Part shown: positions 9,079-17,569 of the stretch, piece by piece
Layout of the letters: each line of letters opens with the position of its first letter
Numbering within the stretch: position 1 is the stretch's first letter
From: Chloroflexi bacterium HGW-Chloroflexi-6
GTDB taxonomy: Bacteria; Chloroflexota; Anaerolineae; Anaerolineales; Villigracilaceae
Assembly: GCA_002840685.1 (NCBI GenBank)
Contig: PHBU01000025.1
Span: 34,586-98,585 of the forward strand
DNA length: 64,000 nucleotides
Direction of reading: 5' to 3'
The notes under the pieces: model-generated
The model's input: the letters and a program-made list of their open reading frames with translations, nothing else
Database searches by the model: none
What the model was told of the DNA's origin: nothing
Program-made: the position numbers and the translations under genes

Positions 9079-9489
9079 ATGTCACTCATTCATCGCCTGC
9101 TCCAACGGCTGGGACTGGTTCACGTTGCCAGACCGCGCAAATATGCTCTGGATGTTTCCCTTCAACCGCTATTAGATTCCATGGCCAAGCACCAGCAGCG
9201 TTCGCCTGATGATCTTGCTTCAGACCTGCTCAACCAGGCTCTTTTCAAAACTCAGTTGGATGCAGATCTGTGGCGGCGCTGGCTGTCTCTCTCCCCACGT
9301 GAACAGCAGGTGACAGCCCTGACCTGCCTGGGCGAAACCAATCCGCAGATCGCTGCCCGGTTGGGATTGGCGGTAGAAACCATCCGCACCCACACCCGCA
9401 ATGCCCAGATCAAATTCAATGTCAACAGCAAGGCTGATTTACGCGTGCTGCTTTCGGAGTGGGATTTCAGCGCTTACGAGCAGATGTAG
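9079..9489 (+). CDS. LuxR-type HTH transcriptional regulator
   Basis: The 136-aa protein has a C-terminal LuxR/GerE helix-turn-helix (about 70-128: LSPREQQVTALTCLGETNPQ, then AARLGLAVETIRTHTRN). The first ~65 residues (PDDLASDLLNQAL) resemble a short ribbon-helix-helix or dimerisation region and not a response-regulator receiver. It is probably a DNA-binding regulator of the adjacent 9609 gene or of a lost element; the pair is convergent with the recombinase remnants. Confidence 0.8.
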   Translation: MSLIHRLLQRLGLVHVARPRKYALDVSLQPLLDSMAKHQQRSPDDLASDLLNQALFKTQLDADLWRRWLSLSPREQQVTALTCLGETNPQIAARLGLAVETIRTHTRNAQIKFNVNSKADLRVLLSEWDFSAYEQM

Positions 9490-9608
9490 TCCTTCGGCTG
9501 GCGTTAAACCCAAGCCCTGCCTCCCCCATCAAGGTTAGACCTGATTTCCCCCCAGCGCTCCCCCCACCAGGGGAGTTTTTATTTTCAGAAACCAGCTATG
9601 CTGTGGAT

Positions 9609-9956
9609 ATGGACATTCTTCCCGCCCTCCACAACCGAAAAATGCTCGTCCTCTGCGCTTCCCACTCAGATCGCGAAACAGTTTCTGTGCTGACCGCCGA
9701 ACTTGCCCTGCGAGGACAGGTCACCGTGCTGGATGGCGGTAACCGCTTCCAGGCTTACCGGGTGGCCCAATTACTACGTCAGAAAACAACCCAGGTGGAC
9801 AGCATCGCCAAGAACATTTTCATCCGGCGCGCCTTTACGTGTTACCAGATGCTGGCCTTGCTCGAAGGCACGCCCAGCCTGCACCAACCCTTTATCATCA
9901 TGGATTTGCTGGCCACCTTCTACGACGAGCATGTCTCCGCCGATGCACCCCGCTGA
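9609..9956 (+). pseudogene. truncated P-loop/RecA-like protein paired with the LuxR regulator
   Basis: The start at 9609 (MDILPALHNRKMLVLCASHS) is chosen because the upstream extension is Pro-rich intergenic sequence. The 115 residues contain VTVLDGGNRFQAYRVAQLLR and RRAFTCYQMLALLE, which read as the first half of a RecA-like ATP-binding fold. The protein stops at DAPR just after a buried strand (FIIMDLLATFYDE), where such a fold should continue. Recombinase and transposase debris starts about 80 bp later, so I infer truncation by insertion. The function is unknown. Confidence 0.5.
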
Positions 9957-10035
9957 CCGAAATCCCCTAACCGCGTTTGCCAGAAAATAACAAAGCGCCT
10001 TCGTCTCCGCGGATGTCATGCCAGGCGTTGAGCGA

Positions 10036-10310
10036 TTATCGCGTTTCGGCATTCATCGGAATTTCGCGCCGCCGCTCCCCCTTTCCCTGGCGCACGATGA
10101 TCTTGCCCTTTTTCGGGGACATCATTACATCTACATGAGTCAAATCACACAACTCGCCAATCCTGAGACCGGTATTAAGTAACGTCTGGATAATCGTCAG
10201 ATCCCTTTGAGCCAGCATTTTAGCGGACTCGGTCTGGGCTGCTGCATTCAGGGCTTTCTCCGCGGTTGAGATCAGGAAATTCTGCTGGCTGCGATCCAGC
10301 CATTTGGGAG
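10036..10310 (-). pseudogene. tyrosine recombinase (integrase) fragment, left copy
   Basis: The frame encodes SQQNFLISTAEKALN, RDLTIIQTLLNTGLRIGELC and IVRQGKGERRREIPMNAE, the first part of a tyrosine-recombinase catalytic domain including the conserved Arg in GLRIGEL. The later HxxR and Tyr are missing and the frame stops after NAETR. It is fused without a stop to the transposase remnant upstream. A second copy of the same fragment lies at 44771-44968 in the same orientation, on the far side of the metal island. Confidence 0.75.
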
Positions 10311-10821
10311 CTAACTTTTGCATCTGTGTTGGCTGGGACAAGATCGTAAACGACAGGAATACCATCCAAGGTTGTAATGGCAACCAGCTTGTAGCCAAAA
10401 TAATCCATATTGCGGCTGGCACAATGTCCATAATCGGCACTGCCAGAAAAATCACTCGCAGATTTGCGCCGTTTGTATCCGAGAACAGGAATTGGTTTGG
10501 TATCCAGCAGGTAGTTGCTTCGCAAATGGTAGTGCTTGTACAAAATCCAATAGCGGCGTAGTTCTTCCATGAGAAGGCGTAAGCTACGCGCTCGCCGATT
10601 GAATTGGCTCTGATCCATAATTTCGGGAACAGAGCAAGATAATTTGCCCGCATGAATTCAATGTACTGGGTCTCGGATGGATAGGGAATGTAATCCTGGG
10701 CTAAAACCAGCGTGATTACTTCGCTATCGGTAAAGATCGGCTTTTTCCCTACTTTCCCTTTCAGCAATTTGGCTCCTCGGGTTTGATACCAGTCATCTAC
10801 TAGAACATAAATGATTGTCAA
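10310..10821 (-). pseudogene. DDE transposase remnant (IS982/IS4-like), frameshifted
   Basis: The first ~65 codons (VLVDDWYQTRGAKLLKGKVG, then PIFTDSEVITLVLAQDYIPY and FMRANYLALFPKL) continue near 10618 in a different frame as DQSQFNRRARSLRLLMEELR, LLDTKPIPVLGYKRR, GSADYGHCASRNMDYFGYKL and TTLDGIPVVYDLVPANTD. Together they match the N-terminal two thirds of a DDE transposase with one frameshift. The 3' end is lost at the junction with the integrase fragment near 10310. I could not find convincing terminal inverted repeats. Confidence 0.75.
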
Positions 10822-10940
10822 AAGGTCAGGAAGGCATAACTTGTCATGGGAATGTTTCCCTCAAGTGGTCTTCAGCAAACCTTATCTTGAGGGCATTCCC
10901 TTTTTTCGTCAACTCGTTTTCAATTTCACATCAGACGTGT

Positions 10941-10963
10941 TTTATAAGCAGAATGGCGCATAG
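10941..10963. promoter_or_regulatory. island operator copy 1 (degenerate)
   Basis: TTATAAGC (10942-10949), AGAATG, GCGCATAG (10956-10963). The left arm matches the island consensus and the right arm is degenerate but includes the ATGGCG box. It lies about 60 bp upstream of the YVTN lipoprotein start. Confidence 0.55.
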
Positions 10964-11024
10964 ACTACCCTGCTGCGTTGCATTATAGTTGGCAACCAAA
11001 TTAGATAAAAAGGAGCAGACTTGT

Positions 11025-12104
11025 ATGAAAATAAATTTTGCATTGGCAGGAATGATACTTTTGCTTGGGGCGGCGTTCTTTCTATCCGCCTGTGGATCGC
11101 AGCCAGCAGGAGGAAGTCCAGTTCAAGGAACGGTTTGGGTGGCGGATGAGTATGGCAACAGTATCACTGTGATTGACGCCGCTACCAACCAAGTCATCAC
11201 CACGCTGACCGGCGTGGAAGGGCCGCACAACCTTCAGGCAGCGCCGGATGGCAAAACGGTCTGGGTGGTGAGTGGACACGAATCATTGGCGCTGGTGATT
11301 GATGCGACCACGTATGAGCTTCATGGTGTGGTTCCGACCGGTAAGGAACCGGCCCATATTATCCTTACACCCGATGGGAAAACCGCTTATGTCACCAATG
11401 GGGATGACAATACGGTGACAGCCATTGATGTGGAAACTATGCAGGCTGTTGCCACAATTCCAGTGGGTGAATATCCACACGGCCTACGCCCCAGCCCGGA
11501 TGGAAAATGGGTGTACGTTGCTAACGCAAAATCTACGACTCTTAGCGTAATTGATACGCAAACCAATACGAAAGTCGCTGATATTGAAGTCGGGCAGAAT
11601 CCGGTGCAAGTTGGTTTCTCGCCTGATGGGAAATTTGTTTATTTTTCGCTCAATGGCGAGAATGCCGTTGGCAAGGTCGACGTAGCCGCCCGCACTCTGG
11701 TTGGCAAGGTACAAGTTGGGGTAGGTCCCATCCAGGTTTATGTTTCGTCGGACAATAAATATCTTGTCACGGCCAACCAGGGAACAAAGGACAATCCCAG
11801 CCAGACAGTGTCAATCATCGACATGGGCAGCTTTACAGTGAAAGCAACCATCGAAACAGGCCAGGGGGCCCACGGGGTGGTTATTGACCCGTCCAGCCGC
11901 TACGCTTATATCTCCAACATCTATGGAAACAATGTTTCAGTTCTGGATTTGACACAGCAAAAAATCGTGGCTACCGTGCCCAGTGGGGCTGGCCCGAACG
12001 GAATTAGTTTCTCCCCTCTCGCGGCGGTCAGGCCATCTGCCAAAGAAATCATGCTGCCAGTCATGGACGGTTCTGCAGAGAGTATGCCCGGGATGACGCC
12101 CTGA
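11025..12104 (+). CDS. YVTN-type beta-propeller lipoprotein
   Basis: The start at 11025 (MKINFALAGMILLL) has AGGAG 10 bp upstream; an earlier in-frame ATG adds only 12 residues and no signal. The lipobox is LSAC. The ~335-residue mature part is a seven-bladed propeller made of about 40-residue repeats with VWVADEYGNSITVID, AYVTNGDDNTVTAID, VYVANAKSTTLSVID and YAYISNIYGNNVSVLD. Related propellers sit in extracytoplasmic redox or metal systems (for example near NirK or SCO-like proteins), but this one has no visible catalytic residues. It has its own operator-like site and is first in the island. Confidence 0.88.
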   Translation: MKINFALAGMILLLGAAFFLSACGSQPAGGSPVQGTVWVADEYGNSITVIDAATNQVITTLTGVEGPHNLQAAPDGKTVWVVSGHESLALVIDATTYELHGVVPTGKEPAHIILTPDGKTAYVTNGDDNTVTAIDVETMQAVATIPVGEYPHGLRPSPDGKWVYVANAKSTTLSVIDTQTNTKVADIEVGQNPVQVGFSPDGKFVYFSLNGENAVGKVDVAARTLVGKVQVGVGPIQVYVSSDNKYLVTANQGTKDNPSQTVSIIDMGSFTVKATIETGQGAHGVVIDPSSRYAYISNIYGNNVSVLDLTQQKIVATVPSGAGPNGISFSPLAAVRPSAKEIMLPVMDGSAESMPGMTP

Positions 12105-12173
12105 TAGTGCTCCATATTCTCCTACAGATTTTCTTGACCCCCATTCAACCGTTATTGATTGGGGGTCAAGCCT

Positions 12174-12195
12174 TGATAGGCAAAAGTGCCTATTC
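12174..12195. promoter_or_regulatory. island operator copy 2
   Basis: TGATAGGC (12174-12181), AAAAGT, GCCTATTC (12188-12195), an inverted repeat about 70 bp upstream of the 12266 gene. An ATGGCG box follows at 12209-12214 on the gene side. Confidence 0.75.
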
Positions 12196-12265
12196 AAAAA
12201 TACGCGGGATGGCGCTGGAAGGCCAGGGAACAGAACCGTATACTGGCAGTGATGGAGAATAAGTT

Positions 12266-12604
12266 ATGGAAAAAGCACCCTTCCTGATTGTGGAACAAGC
12301 CTACGCCATTGCTATTGAACAGGTCATACAGCAGATTCGCAGCCTTGGCTTACAAACTACTCTGACTTTTGATCTGCAAGAAGCCCGCCATGCTCATGCC
12401 AATTGCCCATGTCCTCACCACGGGACAGAACAGTGCGGGTGTCAACTGATCGTCATTCTAATTTATGGAGATGGATCCAGACCCGCCACCTTGATTGCCC
12501 GCGGGCTTGAAGGAAAAACCTGGTTTTCTTTTGTTGATGCTCCCCAGCAGCATATAGGCCAGTCTATGGAAACTTTGCTTTTGCATACACTCATACCTGT
12601 CTGA
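12266..12604 (+). CDS. uncharacterised CPCPHHGT-family protein, copy 1
   Basis: The 112-aa cytoplasmic protein has no signal peptide. Its central motif NCPCPHHGTEQCGCQ (about residues 47-61) offers four Cys and two His, which suggests metal binding. It is followed by a beta-rich half (LIVILIYGD, TWFSFVDAPQQ). A paralogue at 34280-34636 shares FDL-AR-AH, the C-C-HHGT-QC-CQ motif, and the TWF/SWF-aPQQ motif. Both are first genes behind an island operator, so they might be sensors, metal chaperones or regulators. I know of no characterised homologue. Confidence 0.75.
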   Translation: MEKAPFLIVEQAYAIAIEQVIQQIRSLGLQTTLTFDLQEARHAHANCPCPHHGTEQCGCQLIVILIYGDGSRPATLIARGLEGKTWFSFVDAPQQHIGQSMETLLLHTLIPV

Positions 12605-12684
12605 CCTTCTAAAAAGAATTAAAGGCCTTTTCAGAAGGTCATTTTTGGTTTCAAAAAACCATATTTTTCATCCAAGGATCAACT

Positions 12685-13776
12685 ATGCCCCTTGCTTTGC
12701 AATCTCAACCTATGCTCACTCGCCAGACACGGATCGACTATCTTGACATTGCCAAAGGGATTGGTATCCTGCTGGTGGTGATGGGGCATAATGACTTTTC
12801 GCTGATTTCCCCCTTCTTTTTCAAGTTGATCTACTCCTTCCACATGCCACTCTTCTTTTTCATGTCAGGCATCTTTTTCAAGCCCGATTTATCCTTTTTG
12901 ACTCTGCTCCGCCACCGCTTTGATAGCGTGCTCAGACCTTATATTTTCATTATTTTGCTGATTTTCTTTGCCACCTTATCCTTTACTAAAGTGGATTTTG
13001 TCCATGCCGCCAGCCGCTTCATCAAGGCGCTGTATGGGAACGGGCACTATCTGGATTGGGTGCAATTGTGGTTTCTACCGCACTTGTTTGTTGTCAGCCT
13101 GTTTGCATTCTTGTTTTTCAAATTGGTTCACCGAAGCGGTATTCCCTGGCTGAAATGGGCACTTTTGGTGGCTGCTCAGGTTGTGGGTGTTTTAAGTATC
13201 TCCGCATTTTGGCCGTTCACGCTCAATTTTTTCGGACGACAGTTGACGGTCTTTGGATTGCCTTTCAGTCTGGATCTGGTTTTCATCAGCGGATTTTTCT
13301 TTATCCTGGGCTGCGAGCTGTTTAAAAAATTCCCCGTTACCTTATTCCAGAAGCCGCAAGTGTTACTTTTTCTCGGACTTTTGCTCTCGCTCCTCGTCTG
13401 GTTCTTTCCTCCCACGATCGATTTTAATATCCGCCAGTTTGATGCGTTGTTCTTGAATACGCTGGAGGCTCTGTTGGGAATCGCCTTCACCCTTTCCCTG
13501 GCATTACAAATCGAACGCATGGCTCGGTTGGCGGCGATTTTCAAATATATCGGACGGGCTTCACTCATCATCTTGCTCTTTCAGGTACCCATCCAGGCAT
13601 TCTGGAGTGACAAAGTTTTTGCCCTGACCGGTAACTTTCCCAGCGCTTATTGGATTGGCTTCCTGGCCGGGGTTATTGGCCCCCTGACGATTAATGCGCT
13701 CTTCATCCAACCGAATCCGGTGGTCGGGATGTGGTTTGGACAAAAAAAGTGCGCAACAGCTCCTGCTAACGATTAA
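12685..13776 (+). CDS. acyltransferase 3 family membrane protein
   Basis: The 363-aa protein is almost entirely hydrophobic, with about ten membrane segments. Its N-terminus RIDYLDIAKGIGILLVVMGH carries the conserved D-AKGI-I--V--GH signature of the acyltransferase 3 (OafA/NodX) family, followed by FHMPLFFFMSGIFF. Such proteins O-acylate cell-surface glycans. AAGGATC precedes the ATG; MLTRQTR nine codons on is an alternative start. It is 80 bp after the CPCPHHGT gene and probably in its operon. The link to metal handling is not obvious. Confidence 0.85.
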   Translation: MPLALQSQPMLTRQTRIDYLDIAKGIGILLVVMGHNDFSLISPFFFKLIYSFHMPLFFFMSGIFFKPDLSFLTLLRHRFDSVLRPYIFIILLIFFATLSFTKVDFVHAASRFIKALYGNGHYLDWVQLWFLPHLFVVSLFAFLFFKLVHRSGIPWLKWALLVAAQVVGVLSISAFWPFTLNFFGRQLTVFGLPFSLDLVFISGFFFILGCELFKKFPVTLFQKPQVLLFLGLLLSLLVWFFPPTIDFNIRQFDALFLNTLEALLGIAFTLSLALQIERMARLAAIFKYIGRASLIILLFQVPIQAFWSDKVFALTGNFPSAYWIGFLAGVIGPLTINALFIQPNPVVGMWFGQKKCATAPAND

Positions 13777-13894
13777 TGCGGTGGTGTGTTTTGTGCGTGC
13801 GATGTGGTCATTCTTTATAGGCCCTTTTCTCATCCTTCACAAAGCCTTTACATTGGCGGATTATGATAGAGAAAATTGAAATGGAGATAAAAAA

Positions 13895-14236
13895 ATGAAA
13901 AACACTTGGAAATGGATTCTCGGTATTGCCTTGGTGCTGGTTTTGTTTTTTGGACCTTATCTGTTCCAACTCGCATTCCCGACAATGGGATACGGCTACG
14001 GAATGATGGGCTCCGGTCGCGGTGGAATGATGGGCGGTTTTGGCTTTTTCCCCTTTGGGATGGGGCTGATGTGGCTTGTTCCCCTAGGAATCATCGTGCT
14101 GGTTGCGCTTGGCATTGTTTGGTTGATAAATAACATCAACGGCCCCAAAACTGGTCAGGGGCGGGTTTGTCCCTCGTGCGGGAAGCCTGCCCAGGCAGAT
14201 TGGAAAACCTGCCCATACTGCGGAAATGGCCTATAA
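13895..14236 (+). CDS. membrane protein with C-terminal zinc ribbon
   Basis: The 113-aa product has a signal-like first helix (about 6-28), a Gly/Met-rich loop (MGYGYGMMGSGRGGMMGG), a second helix (about 52-80) and a zinc ribbon at the end (CPSCGKPAQADWKTCPYC). The Met/Gly loop is the kind seen in copper-exposed periplasmic segments; that is inference. GGAG lies 10 bp upstream of the ATG. It is the last gene before a strong convergent terminator. Confidence 0.75.
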   Translation: MKNTWKWILGIALVLVLFFGPYLFQLAFPTMGYGYGMMGSGRGGMMGGFGFFPFGMGLMWLVPLGIIVLVALGIVWLINNINGPKTGQGRVCPSCGKPAQADWKTCPYCGNGL

Positions 14237-14263
14237 ATTCTTGATCGATATAAATCGACAAAT

Positions 14264-14301
14264 AAAGAGCAAGCCTGTTTTGTGAGGCTTGCTCTTTATT
14301 T
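14264..14301. terminator. bidirectional terminator between convergent operons
   Basis: AAAGAGCAAGCCT pairs perfectly with AGGCTTGCTCTTT around an 8-nt loop and is followed by ATTTTAT. An A-rich left flank makes it usable from the minus strand as well. Confidence 0.85.
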
Positions 14302-14317
14302 TATACATTTGGTTAAG

Positions 14318-14779
14318 TTACGGTATCCAATTGGACAACACATTCACCACTTTATCCGGTTGGGCCGGGTCGTTGGTGATGAGATGTACGCCGAAATTAT
14401 GCGGTCCGTCCATGCCTTCATGCATCATGAAAACGCTGGATTCAACGATCGTGCTTTCGCCAGGCTTGAGAACCATCGAACCGATGGTTAATTCCGGAGG
14501 TCAGCACCCCTCCAATACCTGGATATATGGCTTCTCTTTGAAGCGCAATACACCATCGCCAGTGTTGGTAACCTTGATGGCAAATGTTTTTTCCACGTTG
14601 AACTTGACATCGCCATAATCAATTGTCTCCTGGTCAACCACCAGTTTAGGTGTGCCGCCGCCATCACTACCCCCCAGTGCGAAAAAGATCGCTACGGCGA
14701 TCAGCAGGGCACCACTAATGACGAGTGCAATTAGCGGTGTGGGTAATTTCGTTTGCTGTTTGCGTTTTCTTTTGTTCAC
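14318..14779 (-). CDS. DUF1573-type membrane-anchored protein, candidate selenoprotein (in-frame TGA at codon 93)
   Basis: Reading from ATG 14779 gives MNKRKRKQQTKLPTPL, one membrane helix (about 15-35), then a DUF1573/Ig-like domain (VDQETIDYGDVKFNVEKTFA, IKVTNTGDGVLRFKEKPYIQ). An in-frame TGA at 14501-14503 follows VLEGC. The same frame then continues with PPELTIGSMVLKPGES, FMMHEGMDGPHNFGVHLI and TNDPAQPDKVVNVLSNWIP to a TAA at 14318. Both halves are needed for a complete domain, and relatives as I recall them have a second Cys at the TGA position (GCCPP). A hairpin with SECIS geometry lies just downstream of the TGA. I therefore call Cys-Sec at residues 92-93, likely a periplasmic redox or metal site. 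A nonsense mutation is the alternative. Confidence 0.7.
14471..14489 (-). promoter_or_regulatory. candidate bacterial SECIS hairpin
   Basis: On the minus strand AACCATCG pairs perfectly with CGATGGTT around a GTT loop. The stem starts 11 nt, and the loop 19 nt, after the TGA at 14501-14503. A short apical loop starting with G at 16-37 nt from UGA is the described bacterial SECIS geometry. Confidence 0.6.
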
Positions 14780-14788
14780 GAGTACCTC

Positions 14789-15772
14789 CTATTTTGGATA
14801 ATCAAACTGGAATGAGTACAAGTAGGCGATCACATTCCAGATTTGTTCATGGGTAAAAATGCTGCCCCACATGGGCATGCCCGTTCCCATGCCACCACGC
14901 AGGATTTTGCCCTGCAAAAGCGCTGGGCTCGCCCCCAACATTCGCTGCGGGTTCGTAAAGTCGGCAGGGGTTTGCATGGACATAGCCATATCGCCGTTAA
15001 TGGTTTGCATCGAGGCGGCCCCAGCGGCAGCCAAATCGTCGGCAAAGACGCCGTTACCGCCGCCAAATTCATCGTGACAAGCGGCACAGTTCTGCGCATA
15101 AAGTTGTTTGCCTTCCGCCAGTCCTGCCGGGGTGGAATTGGCCTGCCAGATGGCAGACACCACATCCCACCGCTGGGAAGTGCTCAAGCTGGTGAAACGT
15201 AAATCGTCAAAGAGTTGGTATGGGGAGTGAGAGCGATAGTAATCCGGGGTGGTAAGTTGGGAAATGGATAAAGTGCTCGCTAACTCCTGACCGTTAACGG
15301 CGGATGGGGGACTAGAGGGCACCAGCGGCGCATTGTGCGGTGCATCCAGGTTGAGGCCCAGGGTTACATACAGCGGTTTGGTGGCTGATTCGAGCGAAGT
15401 TGTAGAGCCAGTTACCTCAATTGTGCCGCGCATCCGCCAGTGATTCAGCCCGCACCAGCGGGTGCAGAAAAAAGTATAAATCCCCGGCTTGTCGAAAGTC
15501 AGCGTGGTCTCGCTCACTTTGCCAGGTTCAATGTCCACCGGCTGCATATCCATCTGCCCCACAGCAAAACCGTGCATGACATCATCGGATGTGAATTTCA
15601 GATGCAGGGGCTCGCCCACTTTTGCTTGGAGGACATTGGGACTCCAGCCGCCGTTTTCGGCGATTTTGGCATGGATGAGCGGGGTCTGTGCCCAAAGCGC
15701 TAGTGGGAGGGCAATCACCCCGAGGCTGAAGACCGTGATGATGATGCGGGTGAGGAGTTCCGAGTGTTTCAT
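14789..15772 (-). CDS. CuA-type cupredoxin fused to cytochrome c
   Basis: The start at 15772 (MKHSELLTRIIITVFSLGVI) gives an N-terminal membrane helix. It is followed by a cupredoxin domain with a His in DDVMHGFAV and the CuA ligand motif C-x3-C-x3-H-x2-M seen as FFCTRWCGLNHWRM. A c-type cytochrome domain follows with the haem site CAACH and a candidate Met ligand in the GMGTGMPMWG region. This resembles cytochrome oxidase subunit II-caa3 fusions but lacks the second TM helix, and no subunit I is nearby. It probably shuttles electrons outside the membrane. Its ATG overlaps the stop of the polyferredoxin gene (ATGA), which indicates translational coupling. Confidence 0.87.
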   Translation of the reverse strand: MKHSELLTRIIITVFSLGVIALPLALWAQTPLIHAKIAENGGWSPNVLQAKVGEPLHLKFTSDDVMHGFAVGQMDMQPVDIEPGKVSETTLTFDKPGIYTFFCTRWCGLNHWRMRGTIEVTGSTTSLESATKPLYVTLGLNLDAPHNAPLVPSSPPSAVNGQELASTLSISQLTTPDYYRSHSPYQLFDDLRFTSLSTSQRWDVVSAIWQANSTPAGLAEGKQLYAQNCAACHDEFGGGNGVFADDLAAAGAASMQTINGDMAMSMQTPADFTNPQRMLGASPALLQGKILRGGMGTGMPMWGSIFTHEQIWNVIAYLYSFQFDYPK

Positions 15773-17103
15773 AGTAGCAACCAGAGCATGGCGAAAGTGG
15801 TAAGGAGACAATAAACCATAACCGGTGCTGGTGAAATCCCTGCTTGCGGGGCAGATTTCTGCGCGGTGCGCGCCGACCAGGCCAGCCCACCAATCAGCAC
15901 CAGTGTTTGGGCGGGAGTGACCAGCGACGATAGCATGGGCTGCCAGGCGGTGGCCGCCGTACCAAACAAGTTCCAGCCCAACCCCATTGGGTCAGAGATG
16001 GCGGCGAAAATGTAGGTGGCGTTAGTCAGCACGAAGGACAGGCTGAAAGCTACCCAAAACATCAATCCAAGTGGGATGAGGGCGGTGGCCGCGGTGGCAA
16101 ACTGTTTGCCGGTTGGACTTGTTTTTATATCGCCAAATTTAACTGATAGCCAGAACAGCCCCGGCAGGAGGCCAAAAATAACCGCCAGAAAACCGGCTGC
16201 ATATCCGAACCAGGCTGGAGAGAAGACATTGTAAGCTGCCAGTTTCACCGCACCATTGGAGCCCATCAGCACATAGGCATAGACCAGCGCCGCCCCGAGC
16301 ATGATAAAGGCTTTGAAAGTTTCATCCAGTTTGGCCGAGGGTTTGGCGAGGTCGGCTGAGAATGGGCGCAGGTTAAGGGCGATGTTATCGTGCGGGCAGG
16401 TTCGAATGCACTCCATGCACAACCCGCAGTACGTGTTCTTGGTCAGCCCACCGGGGAATACATCCCAGGGGCAGCCGGAGCCGAGTTCGGAGCCGTTGTA
16501 GCAGGGTTTGCCCACACATTGTGCGCAAACGTTTTTGTTTTTTACGCGCAGTTCAAGTGGGGCGGTCTGGGCATATAAACCAATAAACCCACCTACCGGG
16601 CAGAGATAGCGACAAAAAGCGCGGCGTTCAAAAACCATGCTCAAGCCAATGGCAAGGAACAACATGGCCGCCAGTACAACGGAGGTCACTACCGGGGTGG
16701 TCAGGATCACGGATGAGAATAATGCCACCAGCGTGAAAGAAATATTCTGCATCCACATATTGCGAAACTTGGCCGGAACACGCAGATTTAACCACTTGGG
16801 TGTTTTTTTTGCTGGCTCAAGTACAGCCCCGCGCTGAAGCCAATCTCCGACCACCGGAATGGGACACACGCCACACCAGCCGCGCCCGAAAAACGGAACG
16901 GCAACCAGGATAAGAATGGCCCACCAGGCGATCCAAACGAAAACGATGCTGAAGTTATGGCTTCCGACTGGCGTGCCGACCAACCCAGCCACAATTGCAA
17001 ACAAGAATCCCGCCAACATGAGCACAAAGATCACCAGTTGAGGGTAGCGGTTCTTGAGCAGGTTTTTTATGAGTGGGAAGCGGGTAAGTTCGAATTTGCT
17101 CAT
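15769..17103 (-). CDS. NapH/NosR-like membrane polyferredoxin, copy 1
   Basis: The start at 17103 (MSKFELTRFPLIKNLL) gives 444 aa with several membrane helices. It has the Cys motifs of the family: FGRGWCGVCPIPVVGDW, RRAFCRYLCPVGGF, two further Cys pairs and a 4Fe-4S ferredoxin motif YCGLCMECIRTCPHDN. NapH and NosR pass electrons from quinol to periplasmic reductases. Here no NapA or NosZ is present, but two CuA proteins flank it, so it may feed electrons to those. It lies in a tight minus-strand operon. Confidence 0.85.
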   Translation of the reverse strand: MSKFELTRFPLIKNLLKNRYPQLVIFVLMLAGFLFAIVAGLVGTPVGSHNFSIVFVWIAWWAILILVAVPFFGRGWCGVCPIPVVGDWLQRGAVLEPAKKTPKWLNLRVPAKFRNMWMQNISFTLVALFSSVILTTPVVTSVVLAAMLFLAIGLSMVFERRAFCRYLCPVGGFIGLYAQTAPLELRVKNKNVCAQCVGKPCYNGSELGSGCPWDVFPGGLTKNTYCGLCMECIRTCPHDNIALNLRPFSADLAKPSAKLDETFKAFIMLGAALVYAYVLMGSNGAVKLAAYNVFSPAWFGYAAGFLAVIFGLLPGLFWLSVKFGDIKTSPTGKQFATAATALIPLGLMFWVAFSLSFVLTNATYIFAAISDPMGLGWNLFGTAATAWQPMLSSLVTPAQTLVLIGGLAWSARTAQKSAPQAGISPAPVMVYCLLTTFAMLWLLL

Positions 17104-17113
17104 AGGGATTTCA

Positions 17114-17563
17114 TCATTCCACTTTCGTTGTACGCGCCAAAACGAAAACGGAAAAAATACCGAGAGAGGCAAGCGCTATTGAGCGATAAAGCCAGGTGTT
17201 CGCACCAACATTTAATTTACCTATCATGAATGGGTGCATCGCCCCACAAGTGACGTTGCATCTCAGTCGAAAAGCGCCGGCTTTATCGGCGACAAAAGTC
17301 AGGGTGGCGGTTTGGCCGGGATCGGCCTTGACAGAGAGGCCGTATCCATCCACATACAAACCATGTACCACGTCCGTACTGACCAGTTCAATCGTTACCC
17401 TGTCACCGGGATTGACATTGATTTCGCCAGGTTGATAAGCAAATTGACTGGCCTCTACGCGGAAGCTCCGGTTAATCGGTGTGCTGATGTGGGCTGGCAG
17501 CGGCGCAAAGGCCACCACCAGTCCAGTCAGCAAGAGGAGAAGGAGAATTGCACGCGAACGCAT
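17114..17563 (-). CDS. CuA-type cupredoxin, membrane-anchored (COX2/NosZ-CuA-like)
   Basis: The 149-aa protein has a signal/anchor (MRSRAILLLLLLTGLVV), then a cupredoxin domain with VVHGLYVDGYG (His ligand) and the full CuA ligand set RCNVTCGAMHPFM (C-x3-C-x3-H-x2-M), and a C-terminal helix. CuA sites are electron-transfer centres of cytochrome oxidase and N2O reductase. No oxidase subunit I or NosZ is in the window, so the partner is unknown. It lies between the PCYCGC and polyferredoxin genes. Confidence 0.85.
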   Translation of the reverse strand: MRSRAILLLLLLTGLVVAFAPLPAHISTPINRSFRVEASQFAYQPGEINVNPGDRVTIELVSTDVVHGLYVDGYGLSVKADPGQTATLTFVADKAGAFRLRCNVTCGAMHPFMIGKLNVGANTWLYRSIALASLGIFSVFVLARTTKVE

Positions 17564-17569
17564 GATCGG

